Source: Paenibacillus sp. MAHUQ-63 (GTDB lineage Bacteria; Bacillota; Bacilli; Paenibacillales; NBRC-103111). Taken from it: a stretch of 64,000 nucleotides of DNA. Positions 52,945 through 61,600 of the stretch are shown one piece after another (the first letter of the stretch is position 1; the number at the start of each line of letters is the position of its first letter). Under the pieces are notes generated by a model. It saw only the letters and a program-made list of their open reading frames with translations, did no database searches and was not told the origin of the DNA. The position numbers and the translations under genes are program-made. The stretch is from assembly GCF_028765165.1 (NCBI RefSeq), contig NZ_JARADB010000001.1:868001-932000 (forward strand). The letters are read 5' to 3'.

Positions 52945-55900
52945 ATGAAGCGTTTTTTGGCACTGATGTTAATTATGGTTATGGCATTATCGTTGTTTCC
53001 GCTGAGCATGCCGACCGCACAAGCTAACAACTCCCTGCTCCCGGCTTTCCCAGGGGCTGAGGGCTTCGGTAATGCAGCTGCAGGGGGCCGCGGCGGCGAA
53101 GTTTATCACGTCACAAGCTATGAGCTTACGGGTCCCGGTACTTTTCATGATGCGCTCATGACGGCCGGCAGCACGCCTCGCACGATCGTTTTCGACATAT
53201 CCGGAGAGATTACGATCCCACAGATTGTCGTGACGAACAAATCTCATATTACGATCGCAGGCCAGACGGCACCGGGCGACGGCGTCACCATCCGGGGAAA
53301 CAATATCCGGTTCATCGATTCCAACGATATTGTCATTCGGTACTTACGCTTTCGCATGGGGAAATTAAATGTTAACGACGATACGATGTATTTTGAAGAC
53401 TGTCAGAACGTCATCATCGACCACTCCACTTTCTCATGGGGGACGGACGAGGTGCTTTCTATCAAAAGCAAGGACTACGAGAATCCGCGCTCCAAAAATA
53501 TTACCGTCCAATGGTCCATCATCTCGGAAGGACTGCTCACCCATTCGATGGGCGGCTTGATCGAAATGAATACGATCACGATGCACCACAATCTGTATGC
53601 CCACAACAACGATCGAAATCCGAAAACAAAAGGCCAAATCGACTTCGTGAACAATATCGTCTACAACTGGGGCGGCTTCCCTTATGTAGCAGGCGGCGAA
53701 TCCGGGACGAAGGGCTACGGGAATGTGGTCGGAAACTATTTTATCGCCGGCAGGAATTCAGCGGATCCCGAATACGCCGTCGTTCGCGGCAACGAGAACT
53801 ATCAGGTGTATCTCCAAAACAACCGGATAGACAGCAACAAGAACGGCCAGCTGGACGGAGCAGACACCGGCACAGGCATCATCGAAGCGGAGAAGCCAAG
53901 CGTTGTCATGCCGGAACGCTTCGAATACCCACTCGTTAACACGCAAGCTCCGGAAGAAGCCTATGCGTCCATATTGGATCACGCGGGTTCATCCCTCGTA
54001 CGCGATGCGGTGGATACGCGAGTAACGAACAGTGTGAGAAATCAGACCGGCGTTATTATCGGAGATGAGCAGGATATGGGCGGCTTTCCTCCGATCAAGA
54101 GGGACACAGCGCCCGCCGATCAAGACCGGGACGGCATGCCCGATGCATGGGAGCTTGCGAATGGGCTGAATCCGGGAGATGCCGAGGATCGGAACGGCGA
54201 TCTTAACGGGGACGGTTATACCAATCTCGAGGCATATTTGAATGAGCTTGCGGCTCCCGGCTTCCCTGCTCACTACCCAATGAAGCCGCCGGTATGGTCC
54301 GGTCCTCCATTTACGCCGCCGGTCGTCGAGCCGGAACCTGAACCGGAGCCGGAACCGGCACCCAGCATCGATGGAGCCATGCTCCGCAATGTGGTGATCA
54401 ACGACAATAGCTCCAGCGGCAGCGCCAACGAAGCGAACTGGTCGGTACAAAGCAATCTGCAGCTGGGGGACGTTGTATTCGGAGACCGCATGACCGGCAG
54501 CAAGATCTATAAGTTCTTGTCGATGCCGGAGCATTTAAAAGGTCAGGAATGGGTACGTACGGCCGTCGCCTCGAGAAGCGCGACGAATGACGATTTGGTG
54601 TCCTTCTATTTATCTGCCGATGCCGATGTGTATGTCGCTTACGATGCCCGAATTACGACAGAGCCTGAGTGGTTGACGTCTGCCTATGAGCTTACGGGAG
54701 AGACAATTGCTGACAGCCAACCTGTTGAGTACAAGCTCTATAAGAAGCGGTTCACTGCAGGCGAGCATGTGGTGATGGGCTCGAATAACAACACGTCGAA
54801 ATGTCCGTATTTTATTATCCTGAAGCCGGTCAATCCGGGCGCTGAGCCCCCGGCAGCCGCTCCATCCGACCTGGCCGGCGTGCTGACAAGCACCTCAGCC
54901 GTGCAGCTGAATTGGCTGCCTGTGAATGGAGCCGACGCTTACCTCATCTATCGTTCCTCCTCCAAGGAACCTGTATGGAAAGCAATGGCCAGCACCGAAT
55001 CGGCGGCGTATACAGATACGGCTGTGGAGCAAGGTGTCACCTACCGTTATCAAGTATCCGCCTTGAACGCCGGAGGGGAATCTCCGCTATCACGCGCTGT
55101 GGAGATTTTTACCTTTGACGCATCGCAGCCTGCACCTGCAGCGCCTTCGAATCTTAGCGTAACGGCGGCAAGAAGCCTTTCCGTCGAGCTGGAATGGGCG
55201 CCTGTAGCAGGCGCGCTCAGCTATAGTCTCTATCGGGCGAGTGAACCCGACGGAAATTACAGTAAAATCGGCACGGTCGCAGGCGCCGTATATGCGGATA
55301 GAACGGTGAGTCCCTCCACCTCCTATACGTATAAAGTGACGGCAACCGGGATTGGCGGCGAATCCGCAGCCTCCGGCATCGTCACGGCAACCACCAAAGC
55401 GCCTCTGATTATGCCCGAAACGCCTGCGGGACTGGCGTCCGGACAGGTTTCGGCTTCCTCGTTTGCTATCCAATGGCAAGCATCAGCGGGCGCGGAAAGC
55501 TACAACATTTACAGAAAAGCAGATGGTAAGGAGACATACGCTCTAATTGGCAACAGCGCCTCATCTGCCTATGTCGATGACAGCGTCAATATTAGCAGCA
55601 CAGGGTACCTGTATAAGGTTTCCGCGGTTAACGAAAGAGGCGAATCGGCGCAAACGTCCGAGTTGCGGATCGCTATGCCGGTGCCTGCCACTCCTTCCGA
55701 TCTGACGGTCGGACTGGTGGGCGATACATTCGTCGGGCTCATCTGGACTTCCCATGGCGGGGAAACCCAAGTCAACGTCTACCGGGAAGCCAATGGTGTA
55801 GTCGAAAATCTAGGATACACCAAGGTCCATACGTATTACGACCGTACGGCCGTGCCTGGCGTTCAATACGTATATTACATCAAAGCCGCGAACGCAGCCG

Positions 55901-56214
55901 GAGAATCCGAAGCGTCCAATCGCATTACGGTTACACCGGGGCTGATGACCGTATTGGAAACCTATACGGATCAGTTCTTAAGAACCGGCGGCCTGACGGG
56001 TCCTCTTGCTTCCCAGTTATCGAACACTCTGAAGCAAGTAAAGCATCATCTGGATAAGAATATGGATCAGCAAGCGATCAAGTTTTTAGAAAAATATCTC
56101 GAATTGCTTGGCAAAAATAAGACGCAACAGCAGGAGCATATTTCGAGCGAAGCTGAGTTCACTTTGAGCTATTATGCCGAATTATTCTTGAAACAATTGA
56201 AAAAACAGGCATAA
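52945..56214 (+). CDS. Secreted modular pectate lyase with FN3 and FIMAH-type modules
   Basis: 1089 residues from ATG 52945 (AAGGAGG upstream). Signal peptide to ~25; catalytic pectate-lyase domain ~28-390 opening with FPGAEGFGNAAAGGRGGEVY, right-handed beta-helix with many Asn/Ile rungs. Then comes a thrombospondin-3/EF-like calcium segment (DQDRDGMPDAWELANGLNPG, ~392-440), a PEPEPEPEP linker, an unassigned beta-domain, and four fibronectin-III domains from ~637, 730, 825 and 914. The C-terminal ~85-residue helical module (LETYTDQFLRTGGLTGPLAS) is of FIMAH type. It degrades pectin outside the cell. Confidence 0.88.
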   Translation: MKRFLALMLIMVMALSLFPLSMPTAQANNSLLPAFPGAEGFGNAAAGGRGGEVYHVTSYELTGPGTFHDALMTAGSTPRTIVFDISGEITIPQIVVTNKSHITIAGQTAPGDGVTIRGNNIRFIDSNDIVIRYLRFRMGKLNVNDDTMYFEDCQNVIIDHSTFSWGTDEVLSIKSKDYENPRSKNITVQWSIISEGLLTHSMGGLIEMNTITMHHNLYAHNNDRNPKTKGQIDFVNNIVYNWGGFPYVAGGESGTKGYGNVVGNYFIAGRNSADPEYAVVRGNENYQVYLQNNRIDSNKNGQLDGADTGTGIIEAEKPSVVMPERFEYPLVNTQAPEEAYASILDHAGSSLVRDAVDTRVTNSVRNQTGVIIGDEQDMGGFPPIKRDTAPADQDRDGMPDAWELANGLNPGDAEDRNGDLNGDGYTNLEAYLNELAAPGFPAHYPMKPPVWSGPPFTPPVVEPEPEPEPEPAPSIDGAMLRNVVINDNSSSGSANEANWSVQSNLQLGDVVFGDRMTGSKIYKFLSMPEHLKGQEWVRTAVASRSATNDDLVSFYLSADADVYVAYDARITTEPEWLTSAYELTGETIADSQPVEYKLYKKRFTAGEHVVMGSNNNTSKCPYFIILKPVNPGAEPPAAAPSDLAGVLTSTSAVQLNWLPVNGADAYLIYRSSSKEPVWKAMASTESAAYTDTAVEQGVTYRYQVSALNAGGESPLSRAVEIFTFDASQPAPAAPSNLSVTAARSLSVELEWAPVAGALSYSLYRASEPDGNYSKIGTVAGAVYADRTVSPSTSYTYKVTATGIGGESAASGIVTATTKAPLIMPETPAGLASGQVSASSFAIQWQASAGAESYNIYRKADGKETYALIGNSASSAYVDDSVNISSTGYLYKVSAVNERGESAQTSELRIAMPVPATPSDLTVGLVGDTFVGLIWTSHGGETQVNVYREANGVVENLGYTKVHTYYDRTAVPGVQYVYYIKAANAAGESEASNRITVTPGLMTVLETYTDQFLRTGGLTGPLASQLSNTLKQVKHHLDKNMDQQAIKFLEKYLELLGKNKTQQQEHISSEAEFTLSYYAELFLKQLKKQA

Positions 56215-56522
56215 GGCTCTAAAGCTTCCATAGCAAAAGAGAGGCCACCTATCGAAGGTAGATCGATTATCCTTCGAGGGCGGCCTCCGCTGTTCCTCGA
56301 ACTGCTAACGGAAATAGCAGCTCTTATTCGCTGAATTGCGTTGTTGTTGATGAGTTACGCGCGCGAATCCCGGGCGTGAGCTGTTTCGCCTGTCAACGTA
56401 TTAAGTCGCAACCTAACCTCCACCCGGTTTCTTTATGACCCGGACGGCACAAAAACAGAGCAATAGCGGAATACACTTTTCCGTTAGCGCTCTGTTTTTA
56501 TTTGATGATGCATCTTAATCTT
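56215..56522. other. Spacer with two hairpin terminators
   Basis: Pectate-lyase terminator at 56240-56288 (GAGGCC...TCGAAGG/CCTTCGA...GGCCTC) and a hairpin AAAACAGAGC...GCTCTGTTTTTA at 56450-56499 that suits the minus-strand HxlR gene and can act both ways. No gene between. Confidence 0.65.
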
Positions 56523-56861
56523 TCATAGCTGCAAGCCGAATCTCTTTAACTCAATAAATATGCCTTCCAACCGCTTTCCCTTTTCCGTCAACGTATATTC
56601 GACACGCGGAGGAACCTCCGGATATACCTTCCTTACCAATATGCCATGGTCCTCAAGTTCCTTCAATCGGAGCGAGAGTGTTTTGGGACTGATCCCCTCC
56701 ATGGCCTTCAGCAAATCGCTGAACCGCAACGTGCCTTCGATAAGCAAATCCCGAATAATCAAAAATGTCCATTTTGTCCCAATGACATCCAGTGTTTTGG
56801 CAATAGGACAAGGCTGTCCCGGTGTTCCTTTGTTCAGTTCGATTGGTTCTACTTCATGCAT
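56523..56861 (-). CDS. HxlR-family winged-helix regulator
   Basis: 112 residues. PCPIAKTLDVIGTKWTFLII with the conserved Cys, RFSDLLKAMEGISPKTLSLR then LKELEDHGILVRKVYPEVPP RVEYTLTEKG are textbook HxlR. Members sense aldehydes, quinones or redox stress. Divergent from the oxidoreductase/SDR pair, which it probably controls (inference from arrangement). Confidence 0.9.
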   Translation of the reverse strand: MHEVEPIELNKGTPGQPCPIAKTLDVIGTKWTFLIIRDLLIEGTLRFSDLLKAMEGISPKTLSLRLKELEDHGILVRKVYPEVPPRVEYTLTEKGKRLEGIFIELKRFGLQL

Positions 56862-57031
56862 GGGAACCTGTCCCCCCGTACTTTTTTTATTTGATTTTCC
56901 CTAATCATATCACATTAATTCACTTTCGGAAACTATATGAAATAAATATCACTACTTCCCTAAGTAAAGTTAATATATATATAATATCGTTGTTATCAAA
57001 CAACAACGCCCCTACCATGAGGAGGAAATTA

Positions 57032-57091
57032 ATGGCATCCTTGCTTCCTTTTACTCATGGCACATTTCTCGGCGTCGTAACTGAAAACTAA
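57032..57091 (+). CDS. 19-codon leader ORF
   Basis: ATG 57032 follows GAGGAGG with 6-nt spacing; product MASLLPFTHGTFLGVVTEN. It stands 22 bp before the oxidoreductase gene. It could be a leader peptide or a remnant. Confidence 0.4.
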   Translation: MASLLPFTHGTFLGVVTEN

Positions 57092-57113
57092 ACTACAAAG
57101 GAGATTTTTGACA

Positions 57114-57665
57114 ATGAAAAATATCTTAATCATTAACGGTCACCAAAAATACGGCTCATCCGAGGGAAAGCTGAACCAAACTCTAGTGGACAGTATGGTT
57201 AGTTTGTTACAAGAAAACAACAGCGTAAAAACAACCACGCTGCAAAAAGGCTATTCCGTCGAGGAAGAGCAGCAGAAGTTTATCTGGGCTGATACGATTA
57301 TCTACCAAACCCCCATCTATTGGTTCAGCGTGCCGGGGCTATTAAAAACGTACATGGATGAAGTGTTTGCGTACGGTTTATTTTTTAAGGGTGCTGATCA
57401 ATATGGACGAGGCGGATTGTTAACGAACAAAACCTATATGTTGTCGACTACCTGGAACGCGCCGGAAAAGGCATTTAACGATCCTACGCAGTTTTTTAAA
57501 GGAGACGGCTTGGAAGGGGCACTGGGACACTTGCATCGCGTTCAGGAGTTTCTCGGTATGCACCCTTTAAAGAGCTTCGCCTGCTACGATGTCATCAAAA
57601 ACCCAAACATCGACAAGTATGTAACCGAACTCCACGCACATCTAAAAAATGTACTGAAATTTTAA
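57114..57665 (+). CDS. NAD(P)H-dependent flavodoxin-fold oxidoreductase (MdaB-like)
   Basis: 183 residues from ATG 57114 (AAAGGAG upstream). ILIINGHQKYGSSEGKLNQT at the N-terminus and DTIIYQTPIYWFSVPGLLKT then YMDEVF, GRGGLLTNKTYMLSTTWNAP as in MdaB/modulator of drug activity B. Reduces quinones by two electrons. First gene of a pair under divergent HxlR. Confidence 0.87.
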   Translation: MKNILIINGHQKYGSSEGKLNQTLVDSMVSLLQENNSVKTTTLQKGYSVEEEQQKFIWADTIIYQTPIYWFSVPGLLKTYMDEVFAYGLFFKGADQYGRGGLLTNKTYMLSTTWNAPEKAFNDPTQFFKGDGLEGALGHLHRVQEFLGMHPLKSFACYDVIKNPNIDKYVTELHAHLKNVLKF

Positions 57666-57692
57666 TTCAACTACCTACAAGGAGGAAATCAC

Positions 57693-58406
57693 ATGTTACA
57701 AAATCAAAAAATTATCATCATCGGCGGCAGTTCCGGAATCGGTTTGGAAACAGCCAAGCAAGCCATCGCACTTGGCGCGGAGGTGATCATTGCGAGCCGC
57801 TCGGAAGATAAATTACAAAAAGCAAAAGAGTTTCTTGGCTCCAATGCTTCGGCTTATACGCTGGATACGACAAATGAAGAGCAAGTAAAAGCTTTTTTTG
57901 AAAAAACGGGCCCGTTCGACCATCTGGTTGTCAGTGCAGCCGAAACATTCGGCGGATCTTTTCTACAAACGGATGCGGCCAAAGCGCGGCAGCTTTTTGA
58001 AAACAAATTTTGGGGCCAATACTACGCAGCGAAATACGGCGCTCCGAAACTTTCGCCGAACGGCTCAATCACCCTGTTCTCCGGAGTTGTCGCCTACAAA
58101 GCGATGGTGGGTTCATCGGCACTTGGCGCAGTCAATGCAGCCGTATCGAGCCTGAGTCAGACTCTAGCTTTGGAACTTGCTCCAATCCGGGTGAATACCG
58201 TTTCCCCCGGTATCATCGATACGCCATCACGCAGCAAAATGCCAGAAGACGCGCGTGCTAAATTATATACGGCGATCGCCGACAAACTCCCTGTGAACAG
58301 GGTAGGGAAAGCGGAAGATGTCGCGCAAAGCGTACTGTACCTGATCCAAAATGGTTTCGTGACCGGAACCGTTCTCCATGTGGAAGGCGGGCATATTTTA
58401 GCTTAA
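57693..58406 (+). CDS. Short-chain dehydrogenase/reductase
   Basis: 237 residues. GGSSGIGLETAKQAIALGAE cofactor motif and NTVSPGIIDTPSRSKMPEDA are typical. In place of the canonical YxxxK there is SSALGAVNAAVSSLSQTLAL, so the catalytic Tyr-Lys pair seems altered, as in some atypical SDRs. Follows the MdaB-like gene by 28 bp with GGAGG: one operon. Confidence 0.82.
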   Translation: MLQNQKIIIIGGSSGIGLETAKQAIALGAEVIIASRSEDKLQKAKEFLGSNASAYTLDTTNEEQVKAFFEKTGPFDHLVVSAAETFGGSFLQTDAAKARQLFENKFWGQYYAAKYGAPKLSPNGSITLFSGVVAYKAMVGSSALGAVNAAVSSLSQTLALELAPIRVNTVSPGIIDTPSRSKMPEDARAKLYTAIADKLPVNRVGKAEDVAQSVLYLIQNGFVTGTVLHVEGGHILA

Positions 58407-58461
58407 TTACCAACTTATCTAGGAAAATTATATACCATTTCTTTCCAGGAAATTTTCTCAC

Positions 58462-58488
58462 TTTGTAGGGATATTCTTGTCGTTGTAC
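58462..58488. repeat. Isolated Tn7-like end motif
   Basis: TTTGTAGGGATATTCTTGTC then GTTGTAC. One mismatch over ~25 bp against the reverse complement of the 4278 site. Lies between the SDR gene and the giant-protein terminator, outside the tnsABC module by 6 kb. Confidence 0.6.
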
Positions 58489-58564
58489 GAAAGTACTACT
58501 CCTGTGGATTATTGATCGTATGGGTATAAGCTTACTTGACTGCGCAAACAGATTCAGCCATTTA

Positions 58565-58616
58565 AAAAAAAGGAATAGCTTTCAGCTTCCTCAAGCTGCA
58601 GGCTACTCCTTTTTCT
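58565..58616 (-). terminator. Terminator of the giant surface-protein gene
   Basis: AAAAAGGAATAGC...GCTACTCCTTTTT with an inner CAGCTT/AAGCTG stem; A/T tracts on both sides. Confidence 0.75.
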
Positions 58617-58660
58617 TATAAACAAAGCTGCTGTGTTTCACTCAATCGATGATAGCAAGC

Positions 58661-61600
58661 CTATTCCTTATTCACGAACAGCGGTCCGATTTGGCTTAAT
58701 AAATAAGTTACGTCGTTAGCATCAAATCCATTTCCATCGACATCAAACTGTTCGAACACCAGCCTAGTCACGTCTTCAATAGATATAAAACCGTCATGGT
58801 TCGTGTCTAATAGCTCCTTAGAGGGCTCGCGGCTTCGCACAATTTGCAGTTGATACGTTTTAACCGTTCCGTCCTGTGCCGTTATTACAAGGGGATATAG
58901 GTTCTGGCTTGCATCAAAACTAATATTCGTGATATTAATGCCATTCATATCGTAGGTCACATCCGTTACGGACATTTGAGCATTCGGATCCGACAAGTGG
59001 ACAAGCAGAGATACGTTTGTCACGTGCCAATCCACATTCAACGTAAAGGTATGGCCAGATTGTCCTAGCGGGACACCTCCATATTGAATATCACTAATAT
59101 CCGCATTATGGGATCCCAGCCTGTTGACGTTCAGTGTATACGCGCGCTGATTGCCGTTCTCCGCAGTTACCGATATAAGAATCGGATTCACACCCACATT
59201 CAAGTACACAGCATCACTTACGGTAACCGGATGTCCGTCCTTATCCATACTTACATTGGCTCCAAGGTGCTCTGCCAAAGCGTTGACGTATACGGAATAT
59301 ACGTCGTTGGATACTGTAGCTGCATAAATGCTGCTTTCTGTAGCAACATCTGGAGTTACCACGAGCAAGTTAGAGAATGAACGTTCTGTGCTTGCCAGAA
59401 TGCTCCTCATTTTGGCATTGTCACTTGCCGTCGATGTTGTGTAAGCAAAGGCCTGCACCACACTGTCCAGCATACCATTCTTTTGTGCGATAGCTCGAAC
59501 TGTCAGACCGTTCGCATCCATAGCTGTTGGCATGTGTCCAGAATCGTACAAAGTGCTCTCTGAGGTAGGATCAGATCCGTCCAGCGTATAGTAAATATTC
59601 GCACCATCGGTAGCCGTGGCAAGCTGTACCGACTTACCAGCTTGCAGAATCGAACCACTGGCCGGGTTCGCGATAGGAGCCGATACTTGATCGGCAGTAA
59701 AGACACCGTAAGTGGAAAAATGAGACACCAAGGTCGTAACAACACCACTTGAACGGTTTGTCCTCTGGTACTCCCATTTTCCGTTCATCTCGTTGAGATA
59801 GAAAATACCGATCTTGGAAAGATCCGTCCCGGGTGTGACAGGGAACTGCAGTCTAACTGGGATCTCAAGCTGATTCGTATCCATCCCGTGGAAAGTGAAT
59901 TTGATGACAGGGCCCGCTTGCTTTAACGTTGTCCCCGTTACATCCGGATTCACTAATTCCGCGGTTACTGTTGTACCAGCAGGTATGGATAAGCCCTGCA
60001 AATCAAGCACTACACCGTCCGAGAAGATAAGCGGCTCATTAGCTGTGACTGCATAGGGGGCGCCATACTGGATCGGTTCTTTACTAAGCACCGTAAACTT
60101 GAATTCAGCGTACTGCTTCGTCTCACCTTTGATTAATGTTGCCGTCAAGTGAACGATCGCATCGCCGGTTGCAGCTACAGGCCGGGTTACCGTTCCATCC
60201 GCCGTGATCGCCGCGCTATCACTTTCCCACGTAATCGTGGATCCGAGCGCGCCTGTCTTAGGCAGAACGAGATTCGTCGTGACTTGGTTTGCATCCGCGT
60301 TACTTCCCAGGATCGATGCCAGCGTTAGCGACGCTTTGTCGGCTGTTACGATCTCGGCTTCCGATATTGGGTTCGCTTTTACTACCAGCGTGAAGGTTAC
60401 TGTTTCGCTTGCTCCGCCTTTGTTCAAGGTCGCGTGCAGCTGCACCGTACGGTCTCCCTCTGCGTGCGAACCACGCGTTACCGTTCCATCCGCCGTGATC
60501 GCCACGCTATCACTTTCCCACGTAATCGTGGATCCGAGCGCGCCTGTCTTAGGCAGAACGAGATTCGTCGTGACTTGGTTTGCATCCGCGTTACTTCCCA
60601 GGATCGATGCCAGCGTTAGCGACGCTTTGTCGGCTGTTACGATCTCGGCTTCCGAGATTGGGTTCGCTTTTACTACCAGCGTGAAGGTTACTGTTTCGCT
60701 TGCTCCGCCTTTGTTCAAGGTCGCGTTCAGCTGCACCGTACGGTCTCCCTCTGCGTGCGAACCACGCGTTACCGTTCCATCCGCCGTGATCGCCGCGCTA
60801 TCACTTTCCCACGTGATCGTGGAGCCAAGCGCGCCTGTCTTCGGCAGAACGAGATTCGTCGTGACTTGGTTTGCATCCGCGTTACTGCCCAGGATCGACG
60901 CCAGCGTTAGCGACGCTTTGTCGGCTGCTACAATCTCGGTTTCCGAGATTGGGTTCGCTTTTACTACCAGCGTGAAATTCACGTTACGAACCGACATATT
61001 TTTGCTCACGACTGCCGTCAATTCGACTTCGGCGTCAGACTGCCCAGGCAACGGCTTCTTAACTTCGCCTGTCAACGGATCGACCACATTCGATTGATCC
61101 GAATCCCAGCGTAGCACAACGCCGTTCGCATCATTTTGAGGCAGCATTAAGCGCTCAGCATACACCTCATTAGTCACGGAATCTATCCCCGGATTAATGC
61201 TTTGGAACCAATCAGTCAATAGGGAAGCCGTGCGCGCTGCTTGGAGATCTTCCGTGTCGGGCATGAGTGTAAAAGGAGCATCATACGTTCCGCTGCCAGC
61301 AGCCTGAACAAGATCTGTCCTTACATAAATGACAGGTTTAACACCCCCTTCAACTTGAGGGGAAGCCCCGCTCAGATCGCCAGTAACAACGACTTGATAT
61401 AATCCCTGCCGGCTCATGGATTCAGAGTTAGCGAGGTATGCAGGAGTTAATGTCCATACATGTGCAAGATCACCCAGCATACCGCTTCCGCCAGGGTAGA
61501 CTGACCCGTATTGCAAATAGTCATTAGCGGAAAGCAAGCCCACTTTAGCAGATACCGATGTGGTTCCATCCCAACTCCGGCCATCTATGCCGTTTACGTC

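Noticed and set aside
53436-53939. 167-codon plus-strand frame inside the pectate lyase gene
   Set aside because: Shadow frame of a GC-rich gene; the pectate lyase frame is far longer and has signal peptide and domain structure.
4246-58488. Claiming an exact 5-bp target duplication for a 54-kb element
   Set aside because: Flanks CGAAG and CGAAA differ at one base and the terminal base of the element is uncertain because the ends carry a GTAC palindrome.
60204-61097. 297-codon open frame on the plus strand
   Set aside because: It is the antisense of the tandem Ig-like repeats of the giant surface protein; openness follows from repeat composition, with no ribosome binding site.
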